From a virus: a DNA stretch of 64,000 nt. The position numbers were made by a program, and so were the translations under genes. How positions within the stretch are numbered: the first letter of the stretch is position 1; every line of letters starts with the position of its first letter. The notes beneath the pieces were generated by a model, which had not been told where the DNA came from, did not search any database, and was given only the letters and a program-made list of their open reading frames with translations. This document shows positions 40,920-48,881 of this stretch, in pieces. The stretch covers positions 62,001 to 126,000 of the IMG/VR virus record IMGVR_UViG_3300031578_000002. One strand, written 5' to 3'.

Positions 40920-41632
40920 ATCTTATTTAATGTTGATGCACCTAATTGATATCCTCTTGTTATTTTTAATTGTAAAAATTGATCTAAAATTGAGCCGATA
41001 TCTATATATGTGTTATTTTTACTATAATTAAACCATAATTCATATGTTAATATATTAGATAAAGGACCCGCAGCAAATAAAAATAACTCATTTTCGACCT
41101 TATTGTTATTTATATAATTTCCAATTTTACTAATTAAATAATAATCATCTTTCCATGCATCAGTACCAACATACCAAACACTTTTAGGTTTAAATGGTAA
41201 ATCATTTAATTTTGAATTTTTATTAATTACTAAATTTATATAATGATTAGATAATTCTGGTATTAATTCATTAATTGTTCTTTTATAATTAGCATTTACG
41301 AATATATTTGCCCACGTAAGGTGTTCTTCGTTTTGACCAGACTTATCTTTCATGTATTCATATTTTTCTTGTCCAACACAACAGGGACAAGCAACACCAA
41401 TATAATAATTATTATCTTTACTTACATATGATGTAATTAATTTATTTCTAATATCAACGTATTGAGGCATATTTGAATCATATCTAAATTCACCATTACC
41501 TTTACTGCGTATGTCAATTGATTTGCCCTCTAATATCATTAATTCGCCATCACCCCAACGAGAAAGAGAGAAATGCTCACCTAATTTAATTTTATTTAGA
41601 AACATATCAAAATCACCACCAAATGTTTTCAT
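40907..41632 (-). CDS. GT-D fold glycosyltransferase (DUF1792-type, 241 aa)
   Basis: The signature FSLSRWGDGELMILEGKSID near residue 20 is the GT-D family's S-x-x-R-x-GDGE motif, which binds donor and metal. A later FAAGPLSNILTYELWF and NTYIDIGSILDQFL match the G-x-G..K and DIGxxxD positions, although the usual Lys is not obvious. GT-D enzymes add glucose to O-glycans on serine-rich proteins in streptococci. Here it could extend glycans on virion or host proteins (inference). Confidence 0.7.
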   Translation of the reverse strand: MKTFGGDFDMFLNKIKLGEHFSLSRWGDGELMILEGKSIDIRSKGNGEFRYDSNMPQYVDIRNKLITSYVSKDNNYYIGVACPCCVGQEKYEYMKDKSGQNEEHLTWANIFVNANYKRTINELIPELSNHYINLVINKNSKLNDLPFKPKSVWYVGTDAWKDDYYLISKIGNYINNNKVENELFLFAAGPLSNILTYELWFNYSKNNTYIDIGSILDQFLQLKITRGYQLGASTLNKICIW

Positions 41633-41633
41633 A

Positions 41634-42377
41634 CTATTTAATATTGTTTACTGTCTTCCACCCATTATTAATACAATCAATACAAACCTTATTTCTAGTT
41701 TCAATGTGTGATCCTTTTAACCATGAAGCATTTTCATCACTACCAACCCTGATTCCAGTAGCATAATCTGAACTCCATGAATCTTTATTGTTTTCAGGGT
41801 GTGGTGGAACAAAAGTGTTAATATTTCCATATTTTTGGGCTAAATATGAAAACATAATATCTTCACCATTATCCCAAGTAACAGGTTTTTCATACCAAAT
41901 ATATTTTGACCATTCTTGTCTAAAAAACCATGCATGTCCAACTAAATCTACTCTAGCTGTGGTGCTTAAATGCTGACCATTCCAACCAACCTTTTCAAAC
42001 GGTGTATAACCCTTTCCTTTTAATAACACACCGCTACCGCCTAAAATACCATTGGTTTCAGGATTTTCAATTGTTTTGAGACAATTTTTAAACCAATCTT
42101 TATTCGGAATTGTATCATCATCAAATATTGCAATATATTTTGTTCTAAGTAGTAACGGAATTGTGAACCTTCCAAAAAATTTAGTATTCCAATTACATTC
42201 ATATGTGTTAATTTTTTCATCCATAGGTAAAAATTGTTCAACATCACTTAAATTATACCAAATATGAATATTTTCGCTTAAAATACCTACTGATTGATTT
42301 TTAATTGCCAAAATTTGTTGCTCAAGTATATGTGGTCTTTTATATACGTTTAAAATTACACTAATTTCATTGTTCAT
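41634..42377 (-). CDS. GT-A glycosyltransferase, GT2-like (247 aa)
   Basis: Start placed at ATG 42377 (MNNEISVILNVYKRPHIL), which begins a regular GT2 N-terminus; the longer frame to 42515 lies inside the upstream gene. DxD motif in TKYIAIFDDDTIPNKDWFKN. GGSGVLLKGKGYTPFEKVG and the acceptor-side WSKYIWYEKPVTWDNGED (ED motif) follow. It carries a C-terminal cysteine pair near residues 236-239 (KVCIDCINNG). Overlaps the upstream gene by 11 nt. Confidence 0.72.
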   Translation of the reverse strand: MNNEISVILNVYKRPHILEQQILAIKNQSVGILSENIHIWYNLSDVEQFLPMDEKINTYECNWNTKFFGRFTIPLLLRTKYIAIFDDDTIPNKDWFKNCLKTIENPETNGILGGSGVLLKGKGYTPFEKVGWNGQHLSTTARVDLVGHAWFFRQEWSKYIWYEKPVTWDNGEDIMFSYLAQKYGNINTFVPPHPENNKDSWSSDYATGIRVGSDENASWLKGSHIETRNKVCIDCINNGWKTVNNIK

Positions 42378-43254
42378 AATTAATTTCTTTATTAATAAAG
42401 TTTTTTGTATAAACCCTTTTTGTTTTTCTAACTGTTGGGTGAAGTTTAGAATCATCATTTCCATCATGCCACACCAACGAATTTTCAAACCGATAAATTT
42501 TAATTCCAAACTCAATCATTCTTTCTTTTATTCTCACCCATGTATATGATGATGTCTTAGGTGTAACACGTTCTTTAATATTATCTAATTCATAATTAAA
42601 TAGCTTTAAAAACTGTGTGTCTAATAACATGCCGCCATCAATAAATATTTCTTTCTCATTAAACCAAAATGATTCAATTGGAGCGTTCTTGTTAAAATTA
42701 TAAAGATGAAAACTAAACGCCATGTAATTATTAGAAATCTCCTTAACTTCAAAAAATTTACTCAATAAATGATCTAAAAATTCATCACACAAAATGAAAT
42801 CATCATCTAATTGAACTATACCACACGATTTAAAATTACTTGCCAGATTCCACATTGAATTTATTGTCAACCAATAATTTATTTTACCACCATTAATATC
42901 ATTTTTTAAGTATATTATATCTGGAAACATAAACTCTAATTCCGAATATCTAATATCATTAGAGCCATCATTCATTAGTATTATTTTAAATGAATATTTT
43001 GTTTTTTGAGAAAAAAATTGTTCTAATAATCTAAGTATTTTCTCATATCTATCAAAAGATGAAATACATATAATAACATCATAATCCGTTATCTCAGGTT
43101 TAATATATTTACCATAATCAATTACGTTATTAATTTTATTATCAACGACATTAGAACTACCTGCAACAACATTACCCATTCTTAATAAAGTTCTTTCATT
43201 ATTACTTAATTTAACGTCTATTGCCTCTGTCTGTCTTGCTAATTTATTTCCCAT
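42367..43254 (-). CDS. GT-A glycosyltransferase, GT2-like (295 aa)
   Basis: N-terminal part (LARQTEAIDVKLSNNERTLL) is unusual and may be a targeting or coiled region. The catalytic domain starts at DYDVIICISSFDRYEKILRL. SFKIILMNDGSNDIRYSELE has the ND/DG motif, and SCGIVQLDDDFILCDEFLDH has DDD as the metal-binding triad. A later SLVWHDGNDDSKLHPT may be the acceptor side. Starts 52 nt after the previous gene's stop. Confidence 0.72.
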   Translation of the reverse strand: MGNKLARQTEAIDVKLSNNERTLLRMGNVVAGSSNVVDNKINNVIDYGKYIKPEITDYDVIICISSFDRYEKILRLLEQFFSQKTKYSFKIILMNDGSNDIRYSELEFMFPDIIYLKNDINGGKINYWLTINSMWNLASNFKSCGIVQLDDDFILCDEFLDHLLSKFFEVKEISNNYMAFSFHLYNFNKNAPIESFWFNEKEIFIDGGMLLDTQFLKLFNYELDNIKERVTPKTSSYTWVRIKERMIEFGIKIYRFENSLVWHDGNDDSKLHPTVRKTKRVYTKNFINKEINYEQ

Positions 43255-43306
43255 AGCAATTTTTTTTTTATTGTTTTTTTAATACTAAATGGTCTTCTTA
43301 TCATAT

Positions 43307-44920
43307 TTAATTTTGTTTTAATACTTCTAAATACAAGTCATGTATTTTTTTCGCTGAAATATTACTATGATATTTTTCAATATCATCTGGAACCTGCTGT
43401 AGTTCTTTATTTAAAATTTCTCCTTTATTGTTCACAGTATAAATCCATCCGGGTTTACCACATAAAAATCCTTCAATTGTTGTCCGACCTTTAAATATTC
43501 CAGCGGTATAATCACATTTTTTTATAAAATCCTCTACATTTGACTTAACACCAAAATATTTTACATGATTATTCATATTAGTAATATCTATATTAAGAAT
43601 ATTTTCACCAATAATCCATAATTCTTGATTGTTATTTTGAGTAGTCCAAACTAAATCGGAAATAATTCGTTGTCTTAAATGATCAATTGTTCCTATAAAT
43701 AACACTACTTCTTTTTTGTTTTTTATTTGTTTATAATTGACATTAAATCTTTTTGTATCAAAAGGATTATCAATAATAGTAATGTTACTATCACTTATAT
43801 TAAATGTTTTAATGTAATCTGTAATTGTCTCTCTAATTGAGATGTATTTTTTTATATTAGAATTTATTATTGGTTCTTCAAATACTGGAATAACTTCACT
43901 TCTTATATGCATTACCGCCGGTGTATTTGGGTACATTTGTAATATTTGTTCGCCAATCGGTTTATGATTAATATGAATGATATCAAAATCAATTTCATTT
44001 TTATAAAAAACTAATTGATTTTCATTGTTAATTCTATAATTAGGTGCACTTGCAATATGATATACTTTTACACCATTTTTTTGTGCTTTACTAAGTAATG
44101 GTTCACCAACAACTGATGAGATTATCGTTACATCACACCCTAATTTAACTAATTCTCTAGATAATTCATAATTACTAACTTCGGAACCAGTATAATTTTT
44201 AAAAAACTGACAGCAAATTAAAACTTTAAGTTTATCTTCTGATATGTGTTTAATAGATAACTCATTTTTATATTGTTTAATAAATTGTTTTCGATTATTA
44301 TCCCATTGATTATTAACTTCTCCAACAGATTTATGTAAAATTCTTATTGAAGTAGTTACACCTATATTACAACCATCTAGATAATTGGGTATACAAAAAC
44401 TTAGATCATAAAAATGAAAACCTTTATAATTTTCATCAAATTTGTGAATTATTGTGTCGGGATTAAATGACATAAATACACCATCAATTAACACAACATC
44501 TTTAACATTATAGATTTCATTTGAGTATTCACTTATCCATGTATTATTACCATCGGTATGTCCCACAATACCACACATTTTACTTCTGTCTTCCCACCAC
44601 ATACCTGATTCTGGTAAATAGGTGCTGCCCGCTAAACCAACAATATCAAAATTAGTACAATTATATTTAGTTAATAATGATTTACCCCAATTTTTGGTTT
44701 TAATAATAATGTCATTATGACACATAACAAAAATACTGTTTTTTTCATAATATTCTTTAATTCCTCTATTATATATCTCAGATAAACTATATTGATTAAA
44801 ATTCGGATAACAAACTACTTTATGTTTTACACCAATAGTATCGTGTATATGGTTAATAAATTCATTATTAGCTTCCTCACTTAACTGCGAGGAAAATATA
44901 ACAATAATATTTGTTTTCAT
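43307..44920 (-). CDS. Two-domain glycosyltransferase (GT-A plus GT4-like, 537 aa)
   Basis: The first about 230 residues form a GT-A module of the Glyco_tranf_2_5 type: MKTNIIVIFSSQLSEEANNE, NSIFVMCHNDIIIKTKNWGK, DIVGLAGSTYLPESGMWWED and VVLIDGVFMSFNPDTIIHKF. From about residue 235 a GT-B domain starts: KVLICCQFFKNYTGSEVSNY, FDIIHINHKPIGEQILQMYP, ITIIDNPFDTKRFNVNYK and EVVLFIGTIDHLRQRIISDL, ending GRTTIEGFLCGKPGWIYTV. Fusion of two transferases suggests sequential transfer on one acceptor. First gene of the sugar block, downstream of baseplate genes. Confidence 0.75.
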   Translation of the reverse strand: MKTNIIVIFSSQLSEEANNEFINHIHDTIGVKHKVVCYPNFNQYSLSEIYNRGIKEYYEKNSIFVMCHNDIIIKTKNWGKSLLTKYNCTNFDIVGLAGSTYLPESGMWWEDRSKMCGIVGHTDGNNTWISEYSNEIYNVKDVVLIDGVFMSFNPDTIIHKFDENYKGFHFYDLSFCIPNYLDGCNIGVTTSIRILHKSVGEVNNQWDNNRKQFIKQYKNELSIKHISEDKLKVLICCQFFKNYTGSEVSNYELSRELVKLGCDVTIISSVVGEPLLSKAQKNGVKVYHIASAPNYRINNENQLVFYKNEIDFDIIHINHKPIGEQILQMYPNTPAVMHIRSEVIPVFEEPIINSNIKKYISIRETITDYIKTFNISDSNITIIDNPFDTKRFNVNYKQIKNKKEVVLFIGTIDHLRQRIISDLVWTTQNNNQELWIIGENILNIDITNMNNHVKYFGVKSNVEDFIKKCDYTAGIFKGRTTIEGFLCGKPGWIYTVNNKGEILNKELQQVPDDIEKYHSNISAKKIHDLYLEVLKQN

Positions 44921-44969
44921 CTAAATATTTTCAACAAATATATTAATTATATATAAGATTGTCAAGTAA

Positions 44970-45281
44970 TTATTTAATATATTCAGTTAAATACATTTCG
45001 TAATATGACTTTGCTCTATCTAATGGGTATGGAATTCTTATTAACGTGCCATCGGGAATATCAAATTCTGTTAAAAAGCCACCATTAGCATATATAATTA
45101 AAAAATCATAAAATGGATTTCCATAATATTTCTGAGATAAAATATCTAATCTACTTGTTTCACCATTCCAATATTCATATTTATCACTGGTACTTACTGG
45201 AATGTTAATAAATGGCATTAATTCAGTCGTTCCATCTGACTTTTTTAATATTGAATATCTATTATAATCTCTATACGGCAT
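44970..45281 (-). CDS. Baseplate wedge protein, gp53/LysM-like (103 aa)
   Basis: Small protein with MPYRDYNRYSILKKSDGTTE, then YWNGETSRLDILSQKYYGNP and FYDFLIIYANGGFLTEFDIP plus GTLIRIPYPLDRAKSY. This is the LysM-like pattern of T4 gp53 and P2 gpX-type tail proteins (Y-x-G-x(5)-D-x-x-A..Y-G-x-P). The start at ATG 45281 is 4 nt after the preceding stop; a longer frame to 45446 overlaps that gene and is rejected. It joins the baseplate wedge in T4. Confidence 0.75.
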   Translation of the reverse strand: MPYRDYNRYSILKKSDGTTELMPFINIPVSTSDKYEYWNGETSRLDILSQKYYGNPFYDFLIIYANGGFLTEFDIPDGTLIRIPYPLDRAKSYYEMYLTEYIK

Positions 45282-45285
45282 AATT

Positions 45286-48200
45286 TTATATTGTATTTTT
45301 CTTATCTGTAATATTAATATTTTCACGATATGTTGCATTATCAGTTGCTGCCTTAGATGGCTTTGCATATAATCCTTGACCACTATACGTTGAATTTGCA
45401 TAATAATTATATGCAATCGCATTTTGAAGAGCATCAATTGGTCCAATTAATGATTGACCGCCAATTAACTTCATTTGTAATGTAACTTTTGCAATCATTG
45501 GTTGTACACCAAACCCCTCTGGGTTCATATCCCAAGGTGCCTCATTATAATCAATTGTAACGTTTTCAATAATAATTTTAGTATAAAAGAAATCTCCTAC
45601 ACGAAGAATACAAATTGGTTGTTTACCAAACACTGAATTTTTTGCACGAATTTCATTTGTTATTGGATCAATAATTGGATGATCTTTTGATGCACCTTGT
45701 CTTGTACACTGTTGTAAGAACGTTAACCTTCTATGAAAATCTTCGGGTGTTTGTGTTTGTAATATAGGGTAATAATTGTGATTAATTACTGCTTCATGGC
45801 CTTCCAATATTGCTTTGTCTCTTGGGTTAAACAACACGTCATTAATACCATTATCGAAATTAATTATTTGTGACTCTAATTCAACGATTCTTGTTTCTAA
45901 ATCACTTTTTGTGTTAATTTGATCAATTGTCAGTTTTTGTTCTTTTGATGGTATGACTTTACTATTTCTTGCAATTTTAATTGATACATATCTTTCTTGT
46001 TTAACTTTTATATTATTTACTTTTGTTGGATCACCACCATCAATGCTACCACCAACACTACCCAAATTTATTGGCTGATTAAATAATGTATCAGTTTTCA
46101 TATCAGGAAACATTGCTTTTAATCTTGATGTAATTAATGTTTCAACAGCATTAATTCTTCTTTGAGTAAGTTCTTTATTATAACTATCACCATTTAATAT
46201 TGTTGAATGACCTTCAAGGGTAATTTGATAATAATCACGATTTAATTCATTTGAAAATGCCTTGATTAAATTATCATTTAATTTACAATTACTATTAAAT
46301 TGACCAGAGGTTCCTGTTGCCTGATACTGTGATATTGTTGATCCCAATAAACTGTAGGTATTATCAGTGTTTTTTATTAATCCATTAATAAAATAAGCAT
46401 TCATATTTAAACCATCACTATCACCCGCATTATTACCATTTGGTAAACCTTTAATTATTTCATAAATATAATTATTATACATGGTATCGATAATTGTGTT
46501 TACTGTGGCATCATTATGTGGTGTGTCATTAGGAAAATATACTGTGACTTCATCAAAACTTAAATTTGTATCAGGTTCTTGATTAGACTCAATAGGTCCT
46601 TCAATTGCAGCTAATTTAGCTTTTAAATCTTCAAGTTGTTTTTGAATATTATCAATTGTTGCTTTTGTTGTTAATGGATTTCCACCAAAAGCAAAAAAGT
46701 CAGCAACGTTCTTTTTTGAATTGTTTTTATCTTTATCATTGTAAATATTTATTAGATGTTGAGGATGATCCATTAATAACGTAAAGTTTAATGTTGCACT
46801 TCTTTCAGAATTCATATAATTATACATTGGTTCATTCCTACCCAACATAACTGTTGATTCATATTTTGCAACAGAAGTTTCATTAATTTGTATATCATAT
46901 GGGGGAAACCACATCATACGTCCATTGAATGGACCAACTTCTGTTACAGGTATTGGAGAATCATCATCAATAAATGCATTATTACCACTTTTTCTTGCTG
47001 TAATAGCTAAATTTTCAATACTAAACATTAAGTTTCTATTGTCAATACCACTTCCAACATTATTTAATGTTGGGTGAATTCTTGGTATAACAGTTCTATA
47101 ATTAACAGAATTTGGATTTCCACCATATCCTTTATTACCGACATATCTTATAGATTTATCAAATCTATCGTATTTATCAATAATTGAATGTTGGCGATTG
47201 CCAATTTTATTATTAGTTTGACTTGCAATTGCATAATCACTATTATTTCCTTTCCATAATGGTGAACCATTAAATCCAACAATACTATCGTCATTAATAA
47301 ATGCTTTTCTTGTTATATCAACAAATGCACCAGAACTTGCATTTAACAAATTTCTTGTATATTCTAATAAACCCCGTTGTATTTTATATTCATATACAAT
47401 ATCAACGGATTGTGAATTGTCCAATATAGTATTATCATCATCGCCACGTAAATTAGATAATTGGCCTTTAACATTATCAGTAATTCCATCTCTACCCCAA
47501 ATTAACTGATTATCAATATTATTTCTATCTTCATTACTAATATAATCTTCGGGAACTCTATCGTGTTTTATGGTTTTATCAACATTTCCAAAATTATTTT
47601 TTACATAAGTAATATCAGGAGCATATTCATTAATTCCATTAGTATTACTATTTGCTAAACTAATATTCATTTCAGTATTAGCAATACCATCAGAATCCCA
47701 GCTTGTTGATTGAATTAATAAATATGGATGTTGAATACTATTATAATAATTAAAAAAAACCACATTTCTACTATATATTGTCGTAATTTGATTTTGTAAT
47801 TTTACATCAGCAAATTTAGAACCACTATATTTTACAATTGCAGTACTTGTTTCATCGCCACCAGCATCAACATATGATTTATATATGTTTCTGTTAATGT
47901 TCAAATAAAACTGTCCTAATTGTGCATTACCAGTATTTGCAATATAATTAGCATTAGATGTTCCACCACTAAATGTATCTGGTACAGATACTTGATTGAA
48001 ATATAGTGCATTTTCAATTTTATCTAAAAAACTTGCATTTCTATCTTTTGTAATACTCCAATTAATTGGTGATGAAAATAATTTACCTTTACCAGTAATT
48101 GCACCTACAATGTCAATTGATGGTAAATATTGTTTTGCAATATGTGATGCAGAATTATAAAACATTTGTTTTCCTAACATCACCGTACCAATGTCAGTTA

Positions 48201-48468
48201 ATGGTGTTGAATTACCAATTCTTGAGATTAAACTATTTTGAAGATTAACTGCATTATATTGAGGAATTACACTAAGAACACTGCCAATTCCTTTTGCAAT
48301 TTTTCCTTTATCTTTAAGTGAAAGTTTATCAATATTTTCATATTCATTATCAAGATTATAAGGATTACGTGAAATTAAAAAATTTCTAAATTCTTCAGAT
48401 GTTTGAAAATTATTATTAATACCACTAATAATTTTATCTGTTGTTAATCTTGAATCACCATCAGCCAT
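45286..48468 (-). CDS. Large baseplate/tail protein with OmpA-like domain (1060 aa)
   Basis: The N-terminal about 560 residues are not recognised but include repeated structural phrases (DGRMMWFPPYDIQINETSVA-like GRMMWFPPYDIQINETSVAK). At about residues 640-810 there is an OmpA-like fold: VTVYFPNDTPHNDATVNTII, then DYYQITLEGHSTILNGDSYN and KELTQRRINAVETLITSR, close to the peptidoglycan-binding consensus. The C-terminal about 150 residues (FHRRLTFLQQCTRQGASKD, ICILRVGDFFYTKIIIENVT, WDMNPEGFGVQPMIAKVTLQ) resemble tube-initiating baseplate proteins of contractile phages. It lies between the tape measure and the gp53-like gene, as expected for a baseplate hub or tube initiator. Confidence 0.7.
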   Translation of the reverse strand: MADGDSRLTTDKIISGINNNFQTSEEFRNFLISRNPYNLDNEYENIDKLSLKDKGKIAKGIGSVLSVIPQYNAVNLQNSLISRIGNSTPLTDIGTVMLGKQMFYNSASHIAKQYLPSIDIVGAITGKGKLFSSPINWSITKDRNASFLDKIENALYFNQVSVPDTFSGGTSNANYIANTGNAQLGQFYLNINRNIYKSYVDAGGDETSTAIVKYSGSKFADVKLQNQITTIYSRNVVFFNYYNSIQHPYLLIQSTSWDSDGIANTEMNISLANSNTNGINEYAPDITYVKNNFGNVDKTIKHDRVPEDYISNEDRNNIDNQLIWGRDGITDNVKGQLSNLRGDDDNTILDNSQSVDIVYEYKIQRGLLEYTRNLLNASSGAFVDITRKAFINDDSIVGFNGSPLWKGNNSDYAIASQTNNKIGNRQHSIIDKYDRFDKSIRYVGNKGYGGNPNSVNYRTVIPRIHPTLNNVGSGIDNRNLMFSIENLAITARKSGNNAFIDDDSPIPVTEVGPFNGRMMWFPPYDIQINETSVAKYESTVMLGRNEPMYNYMNSERSATLNFTLLMDHPQHLINIYNDKDKNNSKKNVADFFAFGGNPLTTKATIDNIQKQLEDLKAKLAAIEGPIESNQEPDTNLSFDEVTVYFPNDTPHNDATVNTIIDTMYNNYIYEIIKGLPNGNNAGDSDGLNMNAYFINGLIKNTDNTYSLLGSTISQYQATGTSGQFNSNCKLNDNLIKAFSNELNRDYYQITLEGHSTILNGDSYNKELTQRRINAVETLITSRLKAMFPDMKTDTLFNQPINLGSVGGSIDGGDPTKVNNIKVKQERYVSIKIARNSKVIPSKEQKLTIDQINTKSDLETRIVELESQIINFDNGINDVLFNPRDKAILEGHEAVINHNYYPILQTQTPEDFHRRLTFLQQCTRQGASKDHPIIDPITNEIRAKNSVFGKQPICILRVGDFFYTKIIIENVTIDYNEAPWDMNPEGFGVQPMIAKVTLQMKLIGGQSLIGPIDALQNAIAYNYYANSTYSGQGLYAKPSKAATDNATYRENINITDKKNTI

Positions 48469-48485
48469 TATAATATTTATTTTTA

Positions 48486-48493
48486 ATAAATAC
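48486..48493 (-). promoter_or_regulatory. Putative late promoter element GTATTTATT
   Basis: Coding-strand GTATTTATTA, 17 nt upstream of the 1060-aa gene. Confidence 0.6.
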
Positions 48494-48881
48494 TTGTAAA
48501 AGAATTTTATTGTTTATATTTTTACATTGCGAAATTCTTACCTAAGCGCAGGTTTTTAAAATAAATATTTGTTTCAAACATTACTTGGAATAATGTATTA
48601 TGATTACATTAATATTTTATATATTTTTGAATTAGAATTAAAATTTCTGTTAAGAGATGAATATAACATCCCCTTTATGTCAATTTTTAATTAAATTCGA
48701 AGAAGTTAATAACAAACTTGTAAATTTGTTCTTTGTTTATAAAAACGAAGAAAAAGTTTTTTGAACGGGTTTGAAAGAAAATTTAAATTGTTTGCTTGTT
48801 TTGATTAGTAAAAAATCTTGTCAAAGTTACAAAAAATTATTTTAATATCCTAATATTTATATTGATTTTAGGAAAAAAAAA
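48494..48881. other. Gene-free stretch after the tape measure gene
   Basis: About 390 nt, very AT-rich, with no terminator-grade hairpin that I can see. A 35-codon plus-strand ORF (48657-48764, MNITSPLCQFLIKFEEVNNK) has plausible composition but opposite orientation and no promoter element. On the minus strand a TTGACA-like box is followed by GGGGATG and TATATT. I see no clear function. Confidence 0.35.

Noticed and set aside
45282-45446. N-terminal extension of the gp53-like protein
   Set aside because: It overlaps the OmpA-containing gene in another frame and encodes a Gln/His/Met/Ile-rich shadow peptide.
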